40,809 nt of DNA from Endozoicomonas sp. SESOKO1 (lineage in GTDB: Bacteria > Pseudomonadota > Gammaproteobacteria > Pseudomonadales > Endozoicomonadaceae), in the NCBI RefSeq assembly GCF_024606265.1, contig NZ_JAHHPP010000406.1, forward strand, positions 1 to 40,809, given 5' to 3'. Positions within the stretch are counted from its first letter, which is position 1, and each line of letters begins with the position of its first letter. The position numbers and the translations under genes were made by a program. Below the pieces are notes generated by a model, which saw only the letters and a list, made by a program, of their open reading frames with translations, did not search any database and was not told the origin of the DNA. Of this stretch, positions 23,648 to 30,400 are shown one piece after another.

Positions 23648-23886
23648 CAGGTATAGGTATAAATGAGTACAAAAGCCAGGACTAATAGGTGTTAATAGCT
23701 AGACATATAGATAACACTAAGTATTCAGTAGGTAACAGTCAGTAGGCGCTTATAGCTATAACTGTAGGTAACTATATGTAGTTAATACACCTTACGTTAA
23801 CCGTAACTTCTACGTAGATACAGGCTAGTCACCCTAATAGAAGACAAAGGATGCATTTAGGTAGCTGTGAGTTAAGCAGGAAGTTT

Positions 23887-23922
23887 AAGCTGTGAGGTAA
23901 GCTGTGAGGTAAGCTGTGAGTC
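23887..23922. repeat. 12-bp tandem repeat, three units
   Basis: AAGCTGTGAGGT occurs twice in a row and a third time with the last two bases changed; a looser copy lies at about 23860. The array is in the gene-free stretch downstream of the serine recombinase gene. Confidence 0.7.
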
Positions 23923-23955
23923 AGACTTACAGGTACTCTTAGACGCAAGGCTCCA

Positions 23956-24013
23956 TGTACCGCTAGACCAGTACAAAGGTAAGACCTCAAGTGTACCGCT
24001 AGACCAATACAAA
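23956..24013. repeat. 22-bp direct repeat beside the recombinase gene
   Basis: TGTACCGCTAGACCA, one variable base, then TACAAA style copies at 23956-23977 and 23992-24013, with one mismatch, 36 bases apart. They lie just past the 3' end of the serine recombinase gene and may be its binding sites. Confidence 0.55.
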
Positions 24014-24044
24014 ACATTAAGCCCTCTGAGAGCCATTCTTAGAG

Positions 24045-24626
24045 CTAACCCTTAGCCCTTGCTTGCAGCCTCTTAACGCTACTGACAGAGATATTTAAAG
24101 CCTTACCTGTCTCACTGATAGATAGACCAGAAGCCCTTAACTCTACCACCTTATCCTGTAACTCTTGGTCTAATGAAGGTCTGCCTAGAGCCTTACCTTC
24201 AGCCTTAGCTCTCTCCAAGCCCTCCTTGGTACGCTCTCTAATCCTATTTCTCTCAAACTCAGCCACAGCAGCCATTACTTGCACCTGAAGCTTACCAGCA
24301 GGAGAGTTAAGGTTAATGTTCCCAAGGTCTAGGCTAATGACAGCTATCTCTTTGCTTGCTAATAGTTCCAAGATAGACAACACATCAATCATATCTCTAC
24401 CAAGTCTATCTAGCTTAAGGACTAAGAGTGTGTCTCCAGCCTCCATACGGTCTTCTACAAGCTTCTTAAAGTTAGCTCTTTGCATTGCCATAGTTGAGCC
24501 TGAGATAGTCTCTGTGACCACTCTATGAGGCTCTACGTTAAAGCCTGCATTATTGATAGCTAATATCTGGTTAGCTGTGGTCTGCTCTGTGGTGGACACT
24601 CGGCAATAGGCGAAGATTCTGGTCAT
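24045..24626 (-). CDS. Serine recombinase (resolvase/invertase family)
   Basis: A 193-residue small serine recombinase. The catalytic Ser is in YCRVSTTEQT (residue 11), the family block is LLVLKLDRLGRDMIDVL near residue 65, and QVMAAVAEFERNRIRERTKEGL leads into helix E. A C-terminal helix-turn-helix is LSISETGKALNISVSSVKRL. The full domain set and normal length suggest an active enzyme. Within the element it could resolve dimers or invert a segment. Direct repeats lie just downstream, and the promoter-like motif lies 380 bases upstream. Confidence 0.92.
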   Translation of the reverse strand: MTRIFAYCRVSTTEQTTANQILAINNAGFNVEPHRVVTETISGSTMAMQRANFKKLVEDRMEAGDTLLVLKLDRLGRDMIDVLSILELLASKEIAVISLDLGNINLNSPAGKLQVQVMAAVAEFERNRIRERTKEGLERAKAEGKALGRPSLDQELQDKVVELRASGLSISETGKALNISVSSVKRLQARAKG

Positions 24627-25002
24627 ACTGCTTAGCTCAGGTAGCTCTAAAACGTGTAGCTATCTTAGAGCCATAGCTCAGAATAGTAAAGCTATATTTA
24701 GAGCCAAGTATTGAGACCCTGTTACCAGTAGCTCTAATACGGATGATTTTGAGCTAGGCTCAGAGCTAGTCTTGTGGTCTACTTTGGGTATGGCTCTTGG
24801 GTATGGCTCAAGGATAGTGTAGCTATCGTTACCCTAGAGCTAGTCTTGTGGTCAGGCTGTGTACCTGTGGTCTGACCGCCTCTACTGGTCAACTTCTAGC
24901 CACCCTATACGGGGTAAACCTGCCGTTTTGTTCTCTCTTATGACCCAAAGCTAGCGAGCAATAAAACATGGTGTATTACAAATAGCTAGACTGCGAGGCT
25001 CT

Positions 25003-25022
25003 TCTATAAGTTAGGATTAAAT
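25003..25022 (-). promoter_or_regulatory. Repeated promoter-like motif, copy 3
   Basis: The minus strand reads ATTTAATCCTAACTTATAGA followed by AGAG, identical over 20 bases to copy 2. It lies upstream of the serine recombinase gene and points toward it. The TATAGA end and AT-rich start recall T7/SP6-group phage promoters. Confidence 0.5.
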
Positions 25023-25361
25023 ACCTGAGTAAAACGGTAAGCCTGCCCTCACAAGGAGGGCTAAGAGTTTTGATATGGAACTTTAAGCATAGCCTCAAGC
25101 CAAGACTCATAGCTGACCACTTGGTAACACCTAACACCCTTTGGTCTCTAAGACGGGGGAGTCTCAGTAGAAGACCCTTCTGTCTAACTCATAGACCCCA
25201 TTTAACCCACTGATAACCCTACCTATTGTCATAGGCTGAATTATTTAAGAAGTGCTTGCCTTGGTCTTCAGTGTCAAGGTCTTATCCCTGATTGCCTCGG
25301 CTAGTTCCTGTAGTCTGTGTGCTTGTTCCATTGTGTAGTTAATCATGGTGTCATAACTCAA

Positions 25362-25457
25362 GGTGACATCTAAGGTGGTGACATTGTGCTTTAGGTGACA
25401 TTAACTGTCAAGCCTATATTGTTGTCACCACAAAGACACCTATCCATAAGGTGACAT
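25362..25457. repeat. GGTGACAT iteron-like cluster
   Basis: GGTGACAT occurs at 25362, 25377, 25394 and 25450 on the plus strand, with an inverted GGTGACAA at 25422-25429. Five copies in 96 bases of gene-free DNA suggest a protein-binding array, such as an origin or an operator for the ParB-like or KilA-N protein. Confidence 0.6.
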
Positions 25458-25500
25458 ATAACGGTCGTTTGTTGACACTATGGTTTATGGTCTCAGTCAG

Positions 25501-25577
25501 GCGTAGCTGATTTAGCTACTCATCTTAAAGTCTGCTGGTGGTCTGACCATGCGTACCTGATTTGGGTACTCATCTTT
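25501..25577. repeat. Two hairpin repeats with changed but still paired stems
   Basis: GTAGCT-GATTT-AGCTAC and GTACCT-GATTT-GGGTAC occur 50 bases apart, each preceded by GC and followed by TCATCTT. The loop and flanks are kept while stem bases change together, which points to selection on the fold. Confidence 0.5.
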
Positions 25578-25847
25578 TCATCAGGGTCTACTTTCTGTGG
25601 TCTGCTGCTGGTGGTCTACTTGGGCTTTCCACAATTTGTGTAACGCTATTTGTCTGACCTCAAGGCAAGCCCCCCCGCCATATGGGGTAAAGGGGTACGG
25701 GACTCCTACTAATAAGTAGGCTCTCAGATTTTTTACAGTAAAAGCTGGTCTGACTTTATGCCTACCACCAGCGAATAGCAGACAGGGGTACGGGTAGAAA
25801 TTAGCCTTTGAGTCCCGCCTATGGCAGACAGGACTATATGGACAGGG

Positions 25848-27140
25848 TTATACAGCTTCCGACATAACAGGAACGACACAATCAGGAAAACTAGCAGCTA
25901 GTACTGCATCGTATAGCTGACTGATTGTTTTACCCTTGGAGTACAGTCCATAGGACATTGACATATTCCTTTCGTGTCCAAGGATAAAGGTTGCTGTCTC
26001 TTCTGGCACGTTCCCACGCTCAAAGGCTGTAGCCGTATGAACTCGTAAACTGTGAAATGCTTTATCTCTGGATGTTACACCATGCTTTTTCTTGACCCGT
26101 CCGAACCACTTAGAGAAAGCATCAGACCTTTTACCGTCTTCTCGTGTGCTTAGTGCTGGAAATAGGTAGTCCCCTTTGGTCTTCTCTGCCTGCTGTAAAA
26201 CCTCACCAGCAATCCAAGGGTGTAAAGGGACTAGCCGTGTCGCTGCTTTGGTCTTGCCTTCTCTAATGGAAATATAAGGGACACCGTTTTCATCTTTGAC
26301 GTCCTCAGACCTGAGTTGGCAGAGTTCTTCAATACGACAACCTGTCACAAGCCCCATCATTGGTATGAGCCTACGTTCTACTTTTGGTTGTTCCATGATG
26401 TCAGCGAATATGGCTGACAGTTCGTGGTCTGCGAACAGTTGGTAGCTCTGAGTGTCCTTTGTGCTGATACTGTGCTTATCAAAAGGGTTATTACCTTCCG
26501 GTATTTCTTCAAGGTCTACTGCATAATTCCAGATACCACGCAAAGCAGATAGGTAATTTTTCTTGGTCTTGCCTGCTGCGTCCAACTGTGAAAGCCAGTG
26601 CTTGACTTGTTTACGTGTGATTGATGTCAACGGGGTATCTTTGAGACCCATAGAAAAAAGCAGAGAAGTGACAGCTAAGTCTATTTTTCCCAAGTCCTTA
26701 ACAGATTTAAGGGTCTGCGCTTTGAACTCTTTGTAAGGCTTTGCAGCGTCTTTCAGGGAATAACCGAACTCAGGGTATTGTGTGCCATACATAAAGGTAT
26801 TGGCAGCTTTTATATCTGCTTCGTTGAAACGTTCGCTGTAGTCGGGGTCTATGATTATCTGGCTTCGTTCCCATGCATGCTCATAGTTGGGGTCATTCTG
26901 AAGAATAGACAGCCGCCATAAATAATTAGCTCTATCCGAGTCCTCTTCACAAGCTTCTATTTTCCTGTGGATTTCTGCAAGAAGCATATCCCTTCTGATT
27001 CTGGCTGTTTTGATGCAGGATGTACCCAAAGACTTAACGTAGAACTTTGAGCCTCCTGTAATGTGCCTGGCGTGTTCTGGTATGCGCTTATGGATAAACC
27101 AGACATTGCGCTTTAGCTGCAAATGTTTATTGTCTGACAT
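25848..27140 (-). CDS. int: Tyrosine integrase of the element
   Basis: A 430-residue phage-type tyrosine recombinase. An N-terminal arm-binding-like region (WFIHKRIPEHARHITGG) is followed by a core-binding domain (ITRKQVKHWLSQLDAAGKTKKNYLSALRGIWNYA broken over residues 195-230) and the catalytic domain: Arg in VTGCRIEELCQL (about 268), Lys in GKTKAATRLVPLH, HSLR (about 361-364), His in LGHERNMSMS (about 386) and Tyr in YGLYSKG (about 397). All catalytic residues are present. ATG 27140 is preferred over an upstream TTG at 27200 because that extension runs through the arm-type sites. It lies 118 bases from the right core repeat. Confidence 0.93.
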   Translation of the reverse strand: MSDNKHLQLKRNVWFIHKRIPEHARHITGGSKFYVKSLGTSCIKTARIRRDMLLAEIHRKIEACEEDSDRANYLWRLSILQNDPNYEHAWERSQIIIDPDYSERFNEADIKAANTFMYGTQYPEFGYSLKDAAKPYKEFKAQTLKSVKDLGKIDLAVTSLLFSMGLKDTPLTSITRKQVKHWLSQLDAAGKTKKNYLSALRGIWNYAVDLEEIPEGNNPFDKHSISTKDTQSYQLFADHELSAIFADIMEQPKVERRLIPMMGLVTGCRIEELCQLRSEDVKDENGVPYISIREGKTKAATRLVPLHPWIAGEVLQQAEKTKGDYLFPALSTREDGKRSDAFSKWFGRVKKKHGVTSRDKAFHSLRVHTATAFERGNVPEETATFILGHERNMSMSYGLYSKGKTISQLYDAVLAASFPDCVVPVMSEAV

Positions 27141-27174
27141 ACAACCACTATCTGTACGTTCGTAATAGCTTATT

Positions 27175-27196
27175 GTTACCACATTTGTTACCACGC
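27175..27196 (+). repeat. Integrase arm-type sites, right end
   Basis: GTTACCAC at 27175-27182 and 27187-27194, 12 bases apart, matching the pair at 12129-12148 in sequence, order and spacing. They lie just upstream of the integrase start, so binding there could also repress int. Confidence 0.65.
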
Positions 27197-27257
27197 ACAA
27201 TAGCTTTAAACCCTTACATCAAAGGCTTTGCGGCCTTCAGGCTTGCTTTGAATAGTC

Positions 27258-27274
27258 TCCCTGTCCCTCCGCCA
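27258..27274 (+). other. attR core (17-bp direct repeat)
   Basis: TCCCTGTCCCTCCGCCA, identical to the tRNA-Ser 3' end at 12061-12077. It is not part of a tRNA here, as expected for the displaced copy at the distal junction. Confidence 0.88.
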
Positions 27275-27489
27275 CTTCTTATTTGCCCTGTTTAACCAGT
27301 CATAATCATCTGAACTGTAAGCCCTCATCAATGCACTGCGCACCACCATATCCTGTATAAGTCTCCCCTGCCCTATACCACTGCAACTCCCTTTCCGGTA
27401 ACCTAACGACCATTTACTACTAATGGGCCGACAGAAGCACCAGGTTCACAACACCCCCCGCTTGCCCGCCCCGCCAACGGTTACCCTTT

Positions 27490-29121
27490 ATGTCGCAAAA
27501 ACTCACCCTCGAAACCCTCGAATCCTGGCTCTGGGAGTCCGCCAATATCATGCGTGGCTCCATCGACAGCTCCGACTTCAAGAATTACATCTTCGGTCTG
27601 ATCTTTCTCAAGCGGTTGAACGACGTATTTGAGGAACGGGTCGCCGCCATTATGGCCGATGAAGAGTGCACCCGTGCCGAGGCCATGGCGATTGAAGAAG
27701 AAGACGGTGACTACTTTGTGCCGCTGAATGCCCGCTGGGATTACATTATTGAGCGCACCGAGAATATCGGCGAGGTGATCGACGAAGCCTTTGGTGATAT
27801 TGAAGCCCGCAACAGCTATCTGGAAGGTGTGCTCACCGCCATTCAGTTTGGCGACAAAGCCAAGCTGGGCGATGACTTGCTGGCCCGTCTGCTGCGCCAT
27901 TTCAACCGTTATAACCTGGGCAACCAGCACCTGTACAAGGCGGATATGCTGGGCGATGCCTACGAATACCTGATCAAACAGTTTGCCGACGATGCGGGCA
28001 AAAAAGGCGGCGAGTTCTATACCCCGAAGCCGGTGGTGCAGCTGCTGGTGCGCCTGCTGGACCCGCAGCCCGGTCACACGGTGTACGACCCTACCTTTGG
28101 CAGTGGCGGTATGTTGGTGGAGAGCGCCCACCATGTGGCCGACCTGCCCGGCGGCCAGATCATGGGTCGGCCGAACGTGGCGCTCTACGGTCAGGAGCGC
28201 AACCTGGGCACCTGGGCCATCGGCAAGCTGAACCTCTACCTGCACAATATGAACGCCGACCTGCGCCGGGGGAATACCCTGGTGGAGCCGCTGCACCTGG
28301 AACAGGACAGTGTGCGTGTATTCGACCGGGTGATTGCCAACCCGCCGTTTTCCGCCAAACAGTGGTGGACGCCGCTGGAAGTCAACCTGAAAACCAAAGT
28401 GGGCAAAGACGGTAAAGAGAAAGAGGTGGCCCCCAACTACAAGAAAGAAGTCTACGACCGCTACGGACGCTTCGGCTACGGCATCCCGCCCCGTGGCTAT
28501 GCCGACCTGGCCTTTGTCCAGCATATGCTGGCCAGCCTGAAAGACGATGGTCGTATGGCGGTGGTACTGCCCCACGGCGTGCTGTTCCGTGGCGGTGAGG
28601 AGGGCAAGATTCGTCAGGGGCTGCTCAAAGGCACCAGCGAGCAGCCTGGTGATCGGATTGAGGCAGTGATTGGCCTGCCGGAGGCGCTGTTCTATAACAC
28701 CGGCATTCCTGCCTGTGTGTTGGTTATCAATAAGCAGAAGCCTGCCAACCTGAAGGACAAGGTGATCTTTATTGATGCCAGCGGGGAGTTTGCCGAGGGC
28801 AAGAACCAGAACAGTTTGCGGGTGCAGGATATTGACCATATTCATGAGGCGCACAGTGCGGCTTTTCATAATGGTGTGGAGGAAGAGAAATATTGTCGTT
28901 TGGTGCCGATGGGTGAGATTGCTGGTAATGATTACAACTTGAATATTGCGCGGTATATCGATACTTCGGTGGCAGATGTGCCGGTGGATATTGCTGGGGT
29001 GCTGGGTCAGTTGGCAGTTATCAGTGGGCAGTTGGCAGAAGTTGATGCAGAGTTGGATGGATATCTGCGTGAGCTGGATTTAGTAAGCATTGCGACTGCC
29101 ACCGAAGTGGAGGGAGCGTGA
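27490..29121 (+). CDS. hsdM: Type I restriction-modification methyltransferase subunit
   Basis: A 543-residue N6-adenine methyltransferase. The N-terminal HsdM domain (TLESWLWESANIMRGSIDSSDFKNYI) is followed by the SAM-binding motif I (VYDPTFGSGGML, about residue 200) and the catalytic NPPF (RVIANPPFSAKQWW, about residue 283). It modifies the target chosen by HsdS and forms the core of the restriction complex. It is the first gene of hsdM-hsdS-hsdR and starts 216 bases right of the element's attR. GC content is clearly higher than in the element. Confidence 0.95.
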   Translation: MSQKLTLETLESWLWESANIMRGSIDSSDFKNYIFGLIFLKRLNDVFEERVAAIMADEECTRAEAMAIEEEDGDYFVPLNARWDYIIERTENIGEVIDEAFGDIEARNSYLEGVLTAIQFGDKAKLGDDLLARLLRHFNRYNLGNQHLYKADMLGDAYEYLIKQFADDAGKKGGEFYTPKPVVQLLVRLLDPQPGHTVYDPTFGSGGMLVESAHHVADLPGGQIMGRPNVALYGQERNLGTWAIGKLNLYLHNMNADLRRGNTLVEPLHLEQDSVRVFDRVIANPPFSAKQWWTPLEVNLKTKVGKDGKEKEVAPNYKKEVYDRYGRFGYGIPPRGYADLAFVQHMLASLKDDGRMAVVLPHGVLFRGGEEGKIRQGLLKGTSEQPGDRIEAVIGLPEALFYNTGIPACVLVINKQKPANLKDKVIFIDASGEFAEGKNQNSLRVQDIDHIHEAHSAAFHNGVEEEKYCRLVPMGEIAGNDYNLNIARYIDTSVADVPVDIAGVLGQLAVISGQLAEVDAELDGYLRELDLVSIATATEVEGA

Positions 29122-30398
29122 TGTCTACAGCTGCACCTGATGGGTACAAAGCAAGTCCTGTTGGAATTATTCCAGCAGACTGGAGCATCAGTAAACTCAA
29201 AGAGGCCACGGACTTGATAACCTGTGGACTCGCATCTACGCCTCGTTACGTCACATCTGGAGGCGTACCATTTTTGTCTGCACAGAACGTAAAAAATGGT
29301 ACGTTGCGATTAGAAAAATACAAATGCATCTCATACTCTGATCATGCAAAGCTGTACGCCAATAATCCTCCGAAAAGGGGAGATATATTGTATACGCGTG
29401 TTGGTTCAATTGGTGAAGCAGCGATTATTGAAACTGATCTGGAGTTTTCAATTTATGTAAGTCTTACGCTTATAAAAACGGGCGCGAGACTTCATAATGA
29501 ATTTCTAAAACAGCTTTTAAACTCTGCTCACTACAAGCGATTAGCTAACAACGAAGTTTATGTTGGTGGCGGTGTTGGTAATCTGAATGTCAATGTTGTT
29601 CGTGGTTGGCATGTTGCTGTTCCCCCACTCCCCGAACAAAAAAAAATCGCCCGTATCCTGTCGTCCGTCGATAGCAAGCTGGCCCTGATCGACCAGCAGA
29701 TCACCACCACCCAAACCCTGAAAAAGGGGTTGATGCAGAAGCTGTTTACCCAGGGTGTCGGCACCCAGGATGCTGATGGCCGGTGGCAGCCGCATACCGA
29801 TTTTCAGAAAACAGAGTTGGGGCGGATTCCGGTGGTATGGGAGGTTGCAACAATTGGCAGCATCTCAGAAAACTTTGATAACCTGAGAGTTCCTATTAAA
29901 TCTGAAGATCGCCAGAATCGGCAGGGTGAATATCCATATTATGGGGCGCAAGGCATCATTGATTTTGTGGATGACTACATCTTTGAAGGTGATTATTTGC
30001 TAGTTGCGGAGGATGGCGAAAATGTCAAATCAAGAAAATATGACATAGCGCTTTATGTCTCCGGAAAATTTTGGGTAAACAATCACGCTCATATTCTGCA
30101 AAGTACTGAGTCTAGCGATCTGAGATTTCTACAGTACATGATCAATTTTATTTCGATAAAAGATTATGTAACCGGTCAAGCACAACCGAAGTTGAACAAA
30201 GCAGCTCTCATGGGAATAAAAATAAAGTTGCCACCTATTTCGGAGCAAAAGGAGATCTCTAGCACCCTCTACACCGTCGACCGCAAACTGGACCACCTGC
30301 AAACCCAAAAAGCCCAAACCCAACAACTAAAAAAAGGCCTGATGCAAAAGCTCCTGACCGGCCAAATCCGCGTACAGCCCGACCCGCAGGACCACTAA
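29121..30398 (+). CDS. hsdS: Type I restriction specificity subunit
   Basis: A 425-residue HsdS with two target-recognition domains (about residues 10-165 and 235-375), each followed by a conserved helix: PPLPEQKKIARILSSVDSKL with KKGLMQKLFTQ, and PPISEQKEISSTLYTVDRKL with KKGLMQKLLTGQ. The target-recognition halves are visibly AT-richer than the conserved helices, which fits exchange of specificity domains. The ATG shares a base with the hsdM stop, and GGAGG lies upstream. The DNA target cannot be read from sequence. Confidence 0.93.
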   Translation: MSTAAPDGYKASPVGIIPADWSISKLKEATDLITCGLASTPRYVTSGGVPFLSAQNVKNGTLRLEKYKCISYSDHAKLYANNPPKRGDILYTRVGSIGEAAIIETDLEFSIYVSLTLIKTGARLHNEFLKQLLNSAHYKRLANNEVYVGGGVGNLNVNVVRGWHVAVPPLPEQKKIARILSSVDSKLALIDQQITTTQTLKKGLMQKLFTQGVGTQDADGRWQPHTDFQKTELGRIPVVWEVATIGSISENFDNLRVPIKSEDRQNRQGEYPYYGAQGIIDFVDDYIFEGDYLLVAEDGENVKSRKYDIALYVSGKFWVNNHAHILQSTESSDLRFLQYMINFISIKDYVTGQAQPKLNKAALMGIKIKLPPISEQKEISSTLYTVDRKLDHLQTQKAQTQQLKKGLMQKLLTGQIRVQPDPQDH

Positions 30399-30400
30399 CC

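Larger units (their letters stand above)
23131..24044. other. Gene-free 0.9-kb region with many short repeats
   Basis: No convincing reading frame is seen. The stretch is rich in TAG, TATAG and AGGACT words. Repeats include TTTAGCCYTGAGTTGGA (about 23183 and 23263), two related GCTGATAGTCA..TAGGACTA segments (about 23437 and 23484), the promoter-like motif at 23628, a 12-bp tandem repeat at 23887 and a 22-bp direct repeat at 23956/23992. It could hold an origin, packaging signal or regulatory RNAs. Confidence 0.5.
24627..25847. other. Gene-free 1.2-kb region with iterons and hairpins
   Basis: No convincing gene between the serine recombinase and integrase genes. Contents: the promoter-like motif at 25003, a cluster of GGTGACAT repeats at 25362-25457, paired hairpin repeats at 25501-25577, and many GTGGTCT words. 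This is the best candidate for the element's replication or packaging region. Confidence 0.45.
12061..27274. mobile_element. Integrated 15.2-kb element with phage-like ejection genes, candidate satellite
   Basis: Bounded by the direct repeat TCCCTGTCCCTCCGCCA at 12061-12077 (end of tRNA-Ser) and 27258-27274. It has a tyrosine integrase next to the right end and arm-type repeats at both ends. Every protein gene lies on the minus strand. Recognisable parts: integrase, serine recombinase, Cys4 zinc protein, ParB-like protein, an internal-virion-like protein, winged helix, KilA-N, gp16-like ejection protein, and a tRNA-Ser. Not found: capsid, portal, terminase, tail, lysis, DNA polymerase or RNA polymerase genes. 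It is AT-richer than both flanks and nearly lacks GATC. The intact reading frames and operon overlaps argue against simple decay. It could be a phage satellite, a minimal prophage or a remnant; I favour a satellite. Confidence 0.85.

Noticed and set aside
23829-24017. A 62-residue open frame rich in Leu, His and Ser on the minus strand
   Set aside because: Its repetitive sequence comes from the 12-bp tandem repeat and the direct repeat. It has no ribosome site and no protein-like composition.
23131-25847. Possible CRISPR array or retron in the gene-free region
   Set aside because: The repeats are few, unequal and not regularly spaced. No reverse transcriptase or cas gene is nearby.
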